Source: Streptomyces sp. Tue 6430
GTDB lineage: Bacteria > Actinomycetota > Actinomycetes > Streptomycetales > Streptomycetaceae
Assembly (NCBI GenBank): GCA_021568835.1
Contig: JAKGSH010000010.1
Span: 2,604,001-2,668,000 of the forward strand
DNA length: 64,000 bases
Direction: 5' to 3'
Part shown: positions 55,398 to 62,688 of the stretch, piece by piece
How positions within the stretch are numbered: the first letter of the stretch is position 1
How the letters are laid out: every line of letters begins with the position of its first letter
Program-made: the position numbers and the translations under genes
The notes under the pieces: generated by a model
Told to the model about the DNA's origin: nothing
The model's database searches: none
Seen by the model: the letters and a program-made list of their open reading frames with translations, nothing else

Positions 55398-56264
55398 GTG
55401 AGCACCGACTATCAGCAGGCTCGTGAGGCATTGGGTCTCCAGCTTCGGGAGCTGAGGCTCGCATGCCCTGACGGTCGGCTCACCGGTGCCCGGCTCGCGG
55501 AGCGCCTCGGCGCGGGGTGGACCAAGTCCAAGGTCAGCAAGCTGGAGAACGGCAGGCAGACCGCCGAGGCCGAGGAACTCAGGGCGTGGGCCGAGGCCAC
55601 GGGCCATCCGGAGGCGTACGACGGCCTACTCGCCCAGCTCCGCGGGTTCGAGTCCCGCATCCGGTCGTGGCGAAGACAACTGGCCTCCGGGCACAAACCC
55701 GTCCAGGATGCGATCACCGCTGAACACGAGCGCACCCGGGTACTGACCATCTGGGAGAACAACCTCGTCCCCGGGATGCTCCAGACCGCCGACTACGCCC
55801 GGCACGTCTTCACACGGCACGCCGACCTCATGCGGTCGCCACGTGACACCGAGGCTGCGGTACGCGCGCGGATCCGTCGCCAGGAGTGCCTCTACGAGTC
55901 CGGCAGGACGTACAGGATCCTGATGTGGGAAGCCGCCCTGCACACGCTGGTGTGCCCTCCCTCGGTGCTGGCCGCTCAACTCGACCGGCTCACGAGCGTC
56001 ATGGGCCTGGACACCGTGGAACTCGGCGTCGTGCCGTTCACAGCCGCCCTCAAGATCTATCCGGGAAACGGATTCTGGGTCTACGACGAACGGAGGGTGG
56101 TCGTCGAGGACTGGCACGCGGAGCTGTGGCTGGACGATTCCGACAGCATCGCGACGTACCTACGGGTGTGGGACACGCTGAAAGGATCCGCGGTGTACGG
56201 AACCGAAGCACATGACCTGATCACCGCCGCGAGGCACGCACTGACCCGAGGCCGGCCCGGCTGA
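55398..56264 (+). CDS. XRE-family regulator with DUF5753 ligand domain
   Basis: A 288-residue WhiJ-type regulator. The HTH is at about 10-65 (LTGARLAERLGAGWTKSKVS, then KLENGRQTAEAEELRAW); DUF5753 follows (TIWENNLVPGMLQTADYARH ... DRLTSVMGLDTVELGVVPF). GTG 55398, 16 bases after the DUF6879 stop, so the two are probably co-transcribed. It likely binds its own promoter; the signal is unknown. Confidence 0.85.
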   Translation: MSTDYQQAREALGLQLRELRLACPDGRLTGARLAERLGAGWTKSKVSKLENGRQTAEAEELRAWAEATGHPEAYDGLLAQLRGFESRIRSWRRQLASGHKPVQDAITAEHERTRVLTIWENNLVPGMLQTADYARHVFTRHADLMRSPRDTEAAVRARIRRQECLYESGRTYRILMWEAALHTLVCPPSVLAAQLDRLTSVMGLDTVELGVVPFTAALKIYPGNGFWVYDERRVVVEDWHAELWLDDSDSIATYLRVWDTLKGSAVYGTEAHDLITAARHALTRGRPG

Positions 56265-56269
56265 CCGTC

Positions 56270-56390
56270 CTCACCACCACTTGCCCGAACCGCTCCGAGA
56301 ACGCCTGCCGGATCCAACAGGAGACGGCGATCAGCGACCCGTCCTGCCGCGTGCTGTCGCGGCCGGCGACTCCACCAAACTCAGGACACT
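56270..56390 (-). pseudogene. DUF397 remnant
   Basis: A minus-strand fragment reads VAGRDSTRQDGSLIAVSCWI, then RQAFSERFGQVV, the C-terminal half of a DUF397 protein; the N-terminal SSYSG motif and start are absent. It lies just after the XRE-DUF5753 gene on the opposite strand. The rest of the gap to 56717 holds no other gene. Confidence 0.6.
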
Positions 56391-56717
56391 CCGGAGCCTC
56401 CACCGATCCCGGGGCGGTTCACCGGGTCGTACAGGCGCGCACCCGTCAGCGTCAGGCCGGTGAGGATCTCGGCGGAACGCCGTTCACCACCCAGCCAGTT
56501 GTGGCGAGCTGCTGCCTGCCCCGCCCTCCGCAGTGGCAAAAAGTCATGCCCCGGAGCCAACCGGCATCAGAACTTGGATAAAGTGCGGAACGCCCCGAAC
56601 GCCGGGGCCATGCCGCGCCCGTTGCAGGCGTCGCCGAGCGCCGCACCCACGCCACCGTGTGGCCGCGAGCGCCAGTCCTTGCAGGCGTACCAGCTGCGGC
56701 CGTGGGCCGCTTTTCAC

Positions 56718-57560
56718 ATGGGGTGGGAATTGTCCAGTCACCGGATGTCCGGAAAAGGCCGCTACATAGCCTGGTCGACGGCGGGCGTCGTGGTCGTGGC
56801 CGGGGCCGGGATCGCCGCGCAGACCTCCATGGCGGCCACCACCTGGCCCGCCCAGAAGACCTACACCGGCCGTGCCTTCGACACCTGCACCGCGCCCTCG
56901 CTGTCCGCGATGAAGGCCTGGAAGAGCGACGGGTTCTACGGTGCCGCCGCCGTCTACATCGGCGGCAAGAACCGCGGCTGCACCCAGGCCAACCTCACCG
57001 CGTCCTGGGTGAAGTCCGTCAACACGGCCGGCTGGAAGCTCATCCCCCTCTACGTCGGCGCCCAGCCGCCCTGCCAGACCAGCAGGAACCCGGAGAGGTT
57101 CACCGCCGCCACAGCAGCCGCCCTCGGCAAGAGCAACGCCGAGGACGCCGTCGCCAAGGCGTCCGCGCTCGGCATGAAGCCCGGCAGCCCCATCTACCTC
57201 AACATGGAGTCGTACGACATCACGAACAAGGCGTGCAACGACGCCACCCTGATGTACGTGCGCTCCTTCACCAAGACCCTGCGAGCCAAGACATACCGCG
57301 CCGGGCTCTACGGCTTCAGCAGCTCCAGCGCCAAGGCGATCGCCACCGCGACGAACAAGACGGACCTCCCGGGCAACCTCTGGTACGCCCTGTGGGACAA
57401 GAAGTACACGACTACCGCCGACTGGCCGTGGGACCCGAAGCTGTACACGAACCACAGCCGCGGCCACCAGTACATGGTCAACAGCAAGGAGACCCGCGGC
57501 GGTCACACCATCACCGTGGACCGCAATGCCTGGGATGCCCCGGTCGCCCTCGTGGGTTGA
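56718..57560 (+). CDS. Secreted DUF1906 (glycoside hydrolase-like, Rv2525c type) protein
   Basis: A 280-residue exported protein. The hydrophobic signal YIAWSTAGVVVVAGAGIAAQ is followed by a TIM-barrel-like DUF1906 domain: YTGRAFDTCTAPSLSAMKAW, PLYVGAQPPC and LNMESYDITNKAC, with NHSRGHQYMV near the end. The family resembles GH25-type lysozymes, but its activity on cell walls is not proven. ATG 56718 chosen; TTG 56730 and ATG 56745 are possible. A rho-independent-like hairpin lies 108 bases after the stop. Confidence 0.78.
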   Translation: MGWELSSHRMSGKGRYIAWSTAGVVVVAGAGIAAQTSMAATTWPAQKTYTGRAFDTCTAPSLSAMKAWKSDGFYGAAAVYIGGKNRGCTQANLTASWVKSVNTAGWKLIPLYVGAQPPCQTSRNPERFTAATAAALGKSNAEDAVAKASALGMKPGSPIYLNMESYDITNKACNDATLMYVRSFTKTLRAKTYRAGLYGFSSSSAKAIATATNKTDLPGNLWYALWDKKYTTTADWPWDPKLYTNHSRGHQYMVNSKETRGGHTITVDRNAWDAPVALVG

Positions 57561-57667
57561 CCTCCCCGCACGCACAGCGGATCCAGCACGGCCGCGCGTC
57601 CGCCCGTCACCACCGACGGGATCGGCCACTTGAAGTAGTCACCCACCAGGCCGCATCGGCGCAGGAA

Positions 57668-57695
57668 GGCCCGTCCGGACAGCTCCGGGCGGGCC
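57668..57695. terminator. Hairpin between DUF1906 and DUF397 genes
   Basis: GGCCCGTCCGGA and TCCGGGCGGGCC pair (one G-U) around four bases, followed by GTTGT. It lies between converging genes and may terminate both. Confidence 0.5.
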
Positions 57696-57736
57696 GTTGT
57701 CTGGACGGGGGCGACATGAGGGGGCCATCGCTCAGG

Positions 57737-57934
57737 TCACCGCGCCTCGTCTCCATGCGCGAACTGCTCCAGGAACGCCCGCCAGCTCGGGCCTGAGACG
57801 GCGATCAGCGGACCGTCCTGCCGCTTGCTGTCACGGACGGCGTGTCCATTGCCGGTGGTGGCGGCCACTTCCACGCAGTTGCTCTCCTGCCCCGAGTAGG
57901 AGGACTTCCGGAACGGGCCTATGACCTCGATCAT
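57737..57934 (-). CDS. DUF397 small protein
   Basis: A 65-residue DUF397 protein with the family marks FRKSSYSGQESNCVEVAATT and VRDSKRQDGPLIAVSGPSWR. DUF397 proteins accompany XRE-DUF5753 regulators throughout Streptomyces, and some antagonise them (BldB/AbaA-like role). Its ATG overlaps the stop of the regulator gene (ATGA, 57931-57934). Confidence 0.88.
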   Translation of the reverse strand: MIEVIGPFRKSSYSGQESNCVEVAATTGNGHAVRDSKRQDGPLIAVSGPSWRAFLEQFAHGDEAR

Positions 57935-58800
57935 GACGTGTCTTCCTTGAGGGTCCGCAGTGCGCTCCGGATGAGACTGGCGCTCGCCTCCGGAGCCAGT
58001 GCGGATGATCGTAGTAGGTCATACGTATTGGCGTAAGCCGCCAGGTCCTCGGGGTCCTCAAGGACCGACGCGCCCCTCAGGTTCTCCAACGTCACCGCTT
58101 CGACGGTCGGCTCCGAGTCGAAGCTGAACGTGGAAAAGGCAGAAGTCGCGGCTGCCAGGAGCCCGGCCTTGAAGGGCAGTACCTGGATCGTGACGTTCTT
58201 CCGCTTCCCGGCTTCGAGGATCGCGGAGAGCTGCTCTCGATGAACCTCGACGTCCACCAGCGGATGTGCGACGACCGCCTCCCACACGATGGCGGTGTAC
58301 GTCGCTCCGCCTTCCCCGATCTTCGCCTGACGGCTCTCCCGGACCTTCACCAACTGGGTGATCCGCTCGGGAGAGACGTAGTTGGGGCCCTCGGTGGTGA
58401 CCGCCTCCGCGTAGGCCGGAGTCTGCAGCAGACCTGGCACCAACACCGGCTGCCACTCACGGATGTGGGTGGCGTCGTCCTCCAGCGCAATGTGGTCGAG
58501 GTAGTCCGGCCGCAGGTGCGCCGCGTGCTCCAGCCACCAGCCCCGCTTCTTCGAGTGCTTGGCCAACTCCTCAAGCTTGGAACGCACTTCAGGGTCCGTG
58601 ACGCCGTACGCATCCAGCAGCAGCCGCACTTCGATGACGCGCGCGGTGACGTGGCCGCTCTCCAGACGGCTGACCCTGGCCTGGCTCGCCGCGATGATCT
58701 CCGCGGCCTGCGGCTGGTCGAGCTTGGCGGCGTGCCGGTACTGCCGGAGTGCCGTACCCAGACGCCTGCTGCGTACGGTCGGCCGTCCCCCTGCGGGCAT
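57931..58800 (-). CDS. XRE-family regulator with DUF5753 domain, partner of DUF397
   Basis: A 289-residue regulator: HTH at about 15-65 (QPQAAEIIAASQARVSRLES) and DUF5753 (EWQPVLVPGLLQTPAYAEAV ... EQLSAILEAGKRKNVTIQVL). ATG 58800 with GGGGAGAG ahead of it. Forms an operon with DUF397. It is divergent from the anti-sigma-type ATPase gene at 58939, with palindromes between the two that are good candidates for its operator. Confidence 0.88.
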   Translation of the reverse strand: MPAGGRPTVRSRRLGTALRQYRHAAKLDQPQAAEIIAASQARVSRLESGHVTARVIEVRLLLDAYGVTDPEVRSKLEELAKHSKKRGWWLEHAAHLRPDYLDHIALEDDATHIREWQPVLVPGLLQTPAYAEAVTTEGPNYVSPERITQLVKVRESRQAKIGEGGATYTAIVWEAVVAHPLVDVEVHREQLSAILEAGKRKNVTIQVLPFKAGLLAAATSAFSTFSFDSEPTVEAVTLENLRGASVLEDPEDLAAYANTYDLLRSSALAPEASASLIRSALRTLKEDTS

Positions 58801-58859
58801 GGGCTCTCCCCTCTCCGGCCGCAACGATGCCACACACGTCATCGCCTTCGAGGCCCCAT

Positions 58860-58873
58860 CACTCGATCGAGTG
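58860..58873. promoter_or_regulatory. 14-bp palindrome in the XRE/ATPase divergent region
   Basis: CACTCGATCGAGTG is perfectly palindromic, and a second palindrome TGCATGCA lies at 58880-58887. Both sit in the 138-base gap between divergent starts, a likely binding site of the XRE regulator. Confidence 0.45.
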
Positions 58874-58901
58874 CACAAGTGCATGCATTCACTGGAGGAG
58901 G

Positions 58902-58931
58902 TTGTGGGCGTATTGGATACGTCCGTAACTT
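58902..58931 (+). promoter_or_regulatory. Promoter for the leaderless ATPase gene
   Basis: TTGTGG (58902-58907) and TAACTT (58926-58931) are 18 bases apart, and the ATG follows the -10 by seven bases. Confidence 0.5.
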
Positions 58932-58938
58932 CGCCCCC

Positions 58939-59370
58939 ATGTCATCGACCGAAACCTTCCGCATCCCCAAACACAGGCGACACGTCCCCGACGCCCGCCA
59001 ACGCGTCCGCAAGGCCCTCGCCGACTGGGGTGTCACCGACCAACTCGCCGACTCGATCACCCTCCTGGCCAACGAACTCGTCACCAACGCCGTGGCCCAC
59101 TGCCGCGTCTCCGACGCCCGGGTCGAGGTCACGCTGACCCTCCACGGGACCGAACTGGTCCTGGAGGTCGCGGATCCCGACCGGGACCGGCTCCCCCGGC
59201 TCCACCACTCCGGCCCGGACGAGGAGGGCGGTCGCGGCCTCGCGCTCGTCGCGGCGCTGGCCGACGCCTGGGGGTGCCGGCAGGAGCCGTACACGAAACA
59301 CGTGTGGGCCCGGTTCTCGCCGGTGGAGGCGCAGCACCAGGAGCGGGAGCATGTTCCGGCTGCTCTGTGA
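58939..59370 (+). CDS. RsbW-like ATP-binding protein
   Basis: A 143-residue GHKL ATPase: N box LLANELVTNAVAHCRVSDAR and G box EEGGRGLALVAALADAWGC. No phosphoacceptor domain is present. In Streptomyces such proteins frequently neighbour XRE-DUF5753/DUF397 pairs (an AbaA-like locus). ATG 58939, probably leaderless. The last 20 bases overlap the next small ORF. Confidence 0.85.
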   Translation: MSSTETFRIPKHRRHVPDARQRVRKALADWGVTDQLADSITLLANELVTNAVAHCRVSDARVEVTLTLHGTELVLEVADPDRDRLPRLHHSGPDEEGGRGLALVAALADAWGCRQEPYTKHVWARFSPVEAQHQEREHVPAAL

Positions 59371-59641
59371 CGCGGTCGCCCGCCTGTGCACCCGGCCGCA
59401 GCCACCCGACCCCCTCATGAGCGATCTCGCCCGGGAGGTCCGCTCACCCGACCCCTACGTCTGGCGGCTGCCGAGCCCCCACGACGCCCGCTGGCGCCGC
59501 TGGTCCAAGCGCTCCCGCGCCACCGGCCGTTACTTGCCCTTCCCCTGCCGCGAGGCATGCTGGGCGACCCCGTCCCCGCCCGCACCGTCTTCCTGGCGGA
59601 CCGACGAGGACGTGGTGCGCCCGTACGTCCTCGGACCGTGA
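59351..59641 (+). CDS. Small hypothetical protein
   Basis: A 96-residue ORF starting at ATG 59351 with CGGGAGC immediately upstream, overlapping the ATPase gene. It reads MFRLLCDAVARLCTRPQPPD and ends DEDVVRPYVLGP; third positions are strongly G/C, supporting coding. The VRPYV ending resembles small proteins seen in abaA-like Streptomyces loci. Function unknown. Confidence 0.6.
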   Translation: MFRLLCDAVARLCTRPQPPDPLMSDLAREVRSPDPYVWRLPSPHDARWRRWSKRSRATGRYLPFPCREACWATPSPPAPSSWRTDEDVVRPYVLGP

Positions 59642-59647
59642 CGCCTT

Positions 59648-59780
59648 TCAGGCTGCCGTGCAGCTCACATTCGGCACGCCCCGCCCCGCCCCCCGAGGTC
59701 CCGCCGAAGCCGAAGCCCGCCGAACCGCCCGCCGCGAGTGCTCCGTTGTGGGCGGCGTTCGCCGCGGTGACCGTCGAGCC
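59648..59780 (-). pseudogene. Remnant of a CBM2 cellulose-binding domain (3' end)
   Basis: On the minus strand the sequence encodes GSTVTAANAAHNGALAAGGS and further towards a VPNVSCTA ending with TGA at 59648 in a neighbouring frame. It is close to 90% identical by eye to the 3' end of the cellulase gene at 62689-62817. Upstream of GSTVTA the similarity stops abruptly, so only about 130 bases of a former CBM2 gene remain. Confidence 0.65.
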
Positions 59781-59798
59781 GGCCCACGTCTCCGGGGG

Positions 59799-60872
59799 TC
59801 ACGGCACCTCCTCGACGACGGGTCGCCGCTGGAGGAACCGGGCCTGGTCCGCGAGGAACCGGTCGGTGTACAGCTGCCGGGGCGCGAGGACGGCGGTCAG
59901 CGTCAGGCGCCACTCGGAGTTCTCCAGATCGTGGTCGACCAGGGAGTGGGTGGCGTCCGCATAGCGGGCGACGGTCAGGGACTCCGTCGGCAGGACCTCG
60001 CGGTAGACGGCCTCGGTGTCGGCGACGTCCACGTTGACGTCGTGGCCCGCCAGCACCAGCAGGACCGGAGTGCCGCGCACGGCGCGCAGGTCGGCGGTCG
60101 CGTCCGAGCGGTAGTTCCTGGCGCCGAACGCCCACCGCGCGCTCGTCATGCCGTCCACGTCCCCGACGGCGGCCCGGTACTCGGCGAAGGACGCGCCCCT
60201 CTCCAGCAGGCGCAGGGTGGTCTCCCGGCGGCGCAGCGCCGCGTTCGTCCGCTCGGCGGTGGCCCCGTCCCGCTCCAGTTCGGCGACGAGGTTGAAGCGG
60301 CCCTGCCGCAGCCAGTTGACGGCCGGGGAGACGGCGATGACGAACTGCAACTGGCCATCTCTCGCGGCGACCTTGGGCAGGACCCAGCCCGCCTGGCTCG
60401 CCCCCCAGAGCCCGATGCGTCGGTCGTCGACATCGGGGCGGCTCCGGGCCCACCGCACGGCGGCCAGTGTCTCGTCGGCCCGGTCCGTCATGCTCTGGTC
60501 CAGCCAGTCCCCCTCCGATCCCCCGATCCCCGGCTTGCTGAACGACAGCGAGGCGTACCCCGCGCGGGCGAAGGACTCCCACAGCGGCCGGTAGAACGTC
60601 TCGTGCGTCGCGTCGACCGGCCCGTCGCCGTGGACGAAGACGACCAGCCCGAACGCCCCGTCACCCGTCTCGGGCAGGGCGAGCACGCCTTGGAGGACCT
60701 TCCCGTCGTGCCGGAGCGAGACCTTCTCCTCCCGTAGCGCGTACGTGTTCTGCCACACCACGACCCCGGCGAGTCCGGCGGCCGCCAGCAGCACCCCCAC
60801 CAGCGTCCACACCACCCGGCGCCACCCGGGTCGCATCGGCCCACCCCGTGTCCGGAACATCCCGGCCCCCAT
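59799..60872 (-). CDS. Membrane-anchored or exported alpha/beta hydrolase (S33-like)
   Basis: A serine hydrolase of about 350 residues. An N-terminal membrane/signal segment (VVWTLVGVLLAAAGLAGVVV) precedes the alpha/beta fold: LVVFVHGDGPVDATHETFYR (oxyanion), nucleophile elbow IGLWGASQAGWVLPKVAAR, Asp in LLVLAGHDVNVDVADTEA and His in YADATHSLVDHDL. Starts at ATG 60872, 60860 or 60836; the last has GGGGTGG at good spacing. Divergent from the GNAT-PaaX operon across an AT-rich operator-like region. Confidence 0.82.
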   Translation of the reverse strand: MGAGMFRTRGGPMRPGWRRVVWTLVGVLLAAAGLAGVVVWQNTYALREEKVSLRHDGKVLQGVLALPETGDGAFGLVVFVHGDGPVDATHETFYRPLWESFARAGYASLSFSKPGIGGSEGDWLDQSMTDRADETLAAVRWARSRPDVDDRRIGLWGASQAGWVLPKVAARDGQLQFVIAVSPAVNWLRQGRFNLVAELERDGATAERTNAALRRRETTLRLLERGASFAEYRAAVGDVDGMTSARWAFGARNYRSDATADLRAVRGTPVLLVLAGHDVNVDVADTEAVYREVLPTESLTVARYADATHSLVDHDLENSEWRLTLTAVLAPRQLYTDRFLADQARFLQRRPVVEEVP

Positions 60873-60904
60873 ATCGTTCGTTGAAAAAACGCTCGTTCTC
60901 AGAA

Positions 60905-60925
60905 TGAACGTATTATTATCGTTCA
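60905..60925. promoter_or_regulatory. Inverted repeat TGAACG-N9-CGTTCA in a divergent promoter
   Basis: Perfect six-base arms flank an all-AT spacer; further CGTTC half-sites lie at 60875 and 60893. The region separates the hydrolase from the GNAT-PaaX operon and is the most AT-rich part of the neighbourhood. The PaaX-type regulator encoded downstream is a natural candidate. Confidence 0.5.
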
Positions 60926-60959
60926 CGCAAGGTGGTCCCGTGGACGACGAAGGAGCGAT

Positions 60960-61616
60960 GTGCGGACGACAGCAGACGATGCCCAGCACCCAGCGGGAAG
61001 CGAGCCGGTGGTGCGCAGAGGCATCCCCGAAGGCAGCGAGGAACAGGTGGCGGCGCTGTACTGGGAGGCGTTCGGCCGCAAGCTGGCCCCGGCACTCGGC
61101 CCACCCGACACCGGGCGGGCGTTCATAGCGGATCACCTCCACCACGACCGGGGCGTCGTCGCGCTCGCCGACGGCCGCGTGGTCGGCGTGGCCGGCTACC
61201 GGCTCGGCGGCCGCGCCCTGACCGGAGGCGGCGTGCGGGACGTCCTGTCCACCTACGGCTGCCTCCGCGGCCTGCCCCGGCTGGCGGTCCTCGCCCTGTT
61301 CGAACGCACCCCCGCCGCGGGCGAACTGGTCATGGACGGCATCGCCGTCGAGGCGGCGCACCGGGGCAAGGGCGTCGGCAGCCTCCTCCTCCGGGAGATC
61401 GGGGCCGTCGCCGCCGACCGGGGCTGCCGCCGGATCCGCCTGGACGTCATCGACGCCAACCCCCGCGCCAAGCCGCTCTACGAACGGCACGGCTTCACCG
61501 CCCACCGCACCGAGCGGACCCCCTGGCTGCGTGGCCTGATGGGCTTCGGCGCGGTCACCACCATGCACCGCCCGGTCACCCCGGCGGACACGACGAACGA
61601 ACGGAAGACACGGTGA
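60960..61616 (+). CDS. GNAT-family N-acetyltransferase
   Basis: A 218-residue acetyltransferase with the CoA-binding motif AVEAAHRGKGVGSLLLREIG and the GNAT C-terminal IDANPRAKPLYERHGFTAHR. GTG 60960 follows AAGGAG at 60950-60955. Its stop overlaps the PaaX-like gene start (GTGA), so they form an operon divergent from the hydrolase. Substrate unknown. Confidence 0.85.
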   Translation: MRTTADDAQHPAGSEPVVRRGIPEGSEEQVAALYWEAFGRKLAPALGPPDTGRAFIADHLHHDRGVVALADGRVVGVAGYRLGGRALTGGGVRDVLSTYGCLRGLPRLAVLALFERTPAAGELVMDGIAVEAAHRGKGVGSLLLREIGAVAADRGCRRIRLDVIDANPRAKPLYERHGFTAHRTERTPWLRGLMGFGAVTTMHRPVTPADTTNERKTR

Positions 61617-62509
61617 ACAGCACCCCTGCCCCGGCCGGAAGCGCGGACGACGGGCCGGAGATCCCCACCCGGCTGCTCGTGCACGCCCTGGTCCGCGAGG
61701 ACGGCACCGTCGACGCCGGCGAGTTGTACACCGTCGCCGGCCTGCTCGGCATGAGCGACCAGCAGATCAGGCTGTGCGTCAAACGCCTCGTCGCCGAAGG
61801 CCGGTTCACACAGGAAGGACGCGGCCGAAGAGCCACCCTCCACACCGTGGCCGATGTCACCGGATCCCTGGCACCCGACGCGGCCCACGTCCGCCACGCC
61901 TACCGGCAGGACGCCGGACTCGCCCCCTGGGACGGCACCTGGCACCTGTTCGCCTTCGCCATCCCCGAATCACGCCGCACCGCCCGCGACACCCTGCGCG
62001 AGCACCTGCGCCACCTCGGCGCCGCATCCGTTCACAGCGGCCTGTACGTCACCGCCAACCCCGTCACCGGACTCGTCGAAGCCCGGGCCCGAGATCTCGG
62101 CGTCCTCCACACCCTCACCCAACTGACCACCACCGACCTGCGGATCGGCGAGACCACCGCCCCCTGTGCACTGGCCGCTGCACTGTGGCCCCTCGCCGAG
62201 ATCGCCCAGCGGCACGAAGACCTCGCCGCCTTCGCCGAAGCACGCCTGACGCGGCTCACCGAGGGGCCGCGTGCGCAGGACGCCGAGCGGCTCACCATGG
62301 CCGTCGAGCTCGCCGCTCGATTCACCGCGGCGATGGATCCCGACCCGCTCCTGCCGCCGCAGCTCCTCCCCCAGCCATGGCCCGGAACCCGTGCCCGCCG
62401 CCTGGCAGCCGACTGCTGGGAGCGCCTGCGCGAAGCCCCGCCGACGGGGCAGGCCTCCGCCCCCCGCCTGTTCGCGCTCTACGCCGACGCGCTGCGCCCG
62501 GCAGAGTGA
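61613..62509 (+). CDS. PaaX-family transcriptional regulator
   Basis: A 298-residue regulator with an N-terminal winged HTH (LVHALVREDGTVDAGELYTV, MSDQQIRLCVKRLVAEGRF) and the PaaX core (APWDGTWHLFAFAIPESRRT, LGAASVHSGLYVTANP). PaaX proteins repress catabolic genes and respond to aryl-CoA esters; here the hydrolase/GNAT promoter is the likely target. GTG 61613 overlaps the GNAT stop. Confidence 0.82.
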   Translation: MNSTPAPAGSADDGPEIPTRLLVHALVREDGTVDAGELYTVAGLLGMSDQQIRLCVKRLVAEGRFTQEGRGRRATLHTVADVTGSLAPDAAHVRHAYRQDAGLAPWDGTWHLFAFAIPESRRTARDTLREHLRHLGAASVHSGLYVTANPVTGLVEARARDLGVLHTLTQLTTTDLRIGETTAPCALAAALWPLAEIAQRHEDLAAFAEARLTRLTEGPRAQDAERLTMAVELAARFTAAMDPDPLLPPQLLPQPWPGTRARRLAADCWERLREAPPTGQASAPRLFALYADALRPAE

Positions 62510-62625
62510 CCGGCCTCCACCACCGCCTGCGCGAACTGCCGCGGGAACGCCCCCGGCTCCGACCGGAGACGGCGATCAGCGGCCCGTCCCACCGCTTGCT
62601 GTCGCGGACGGCAACGACGACAGCG
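62479..62625 (-). pseudogene. DUF397 remnant overlapping the PaaX gene end
   Basis: The minus strand reads VVVAVRDSKRWDGPLIAVSG, then continues in a neighbouring frame as AFPRQFAQAVVEAGH to a TAG at 62479. The N-terminal half of DUF397 is missing. The frame change coincides with a C5 run at 62550-62554. Its DNA is clearly related to the intact DUF397 at 57737. Confidence 0.55.
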
Positions 62626-62688
62626 GGAGTGCCCGGCCCCCACCGGACACCCCCGTCTACGGCCGCACCGCTCACACCGCCGTGCAGC

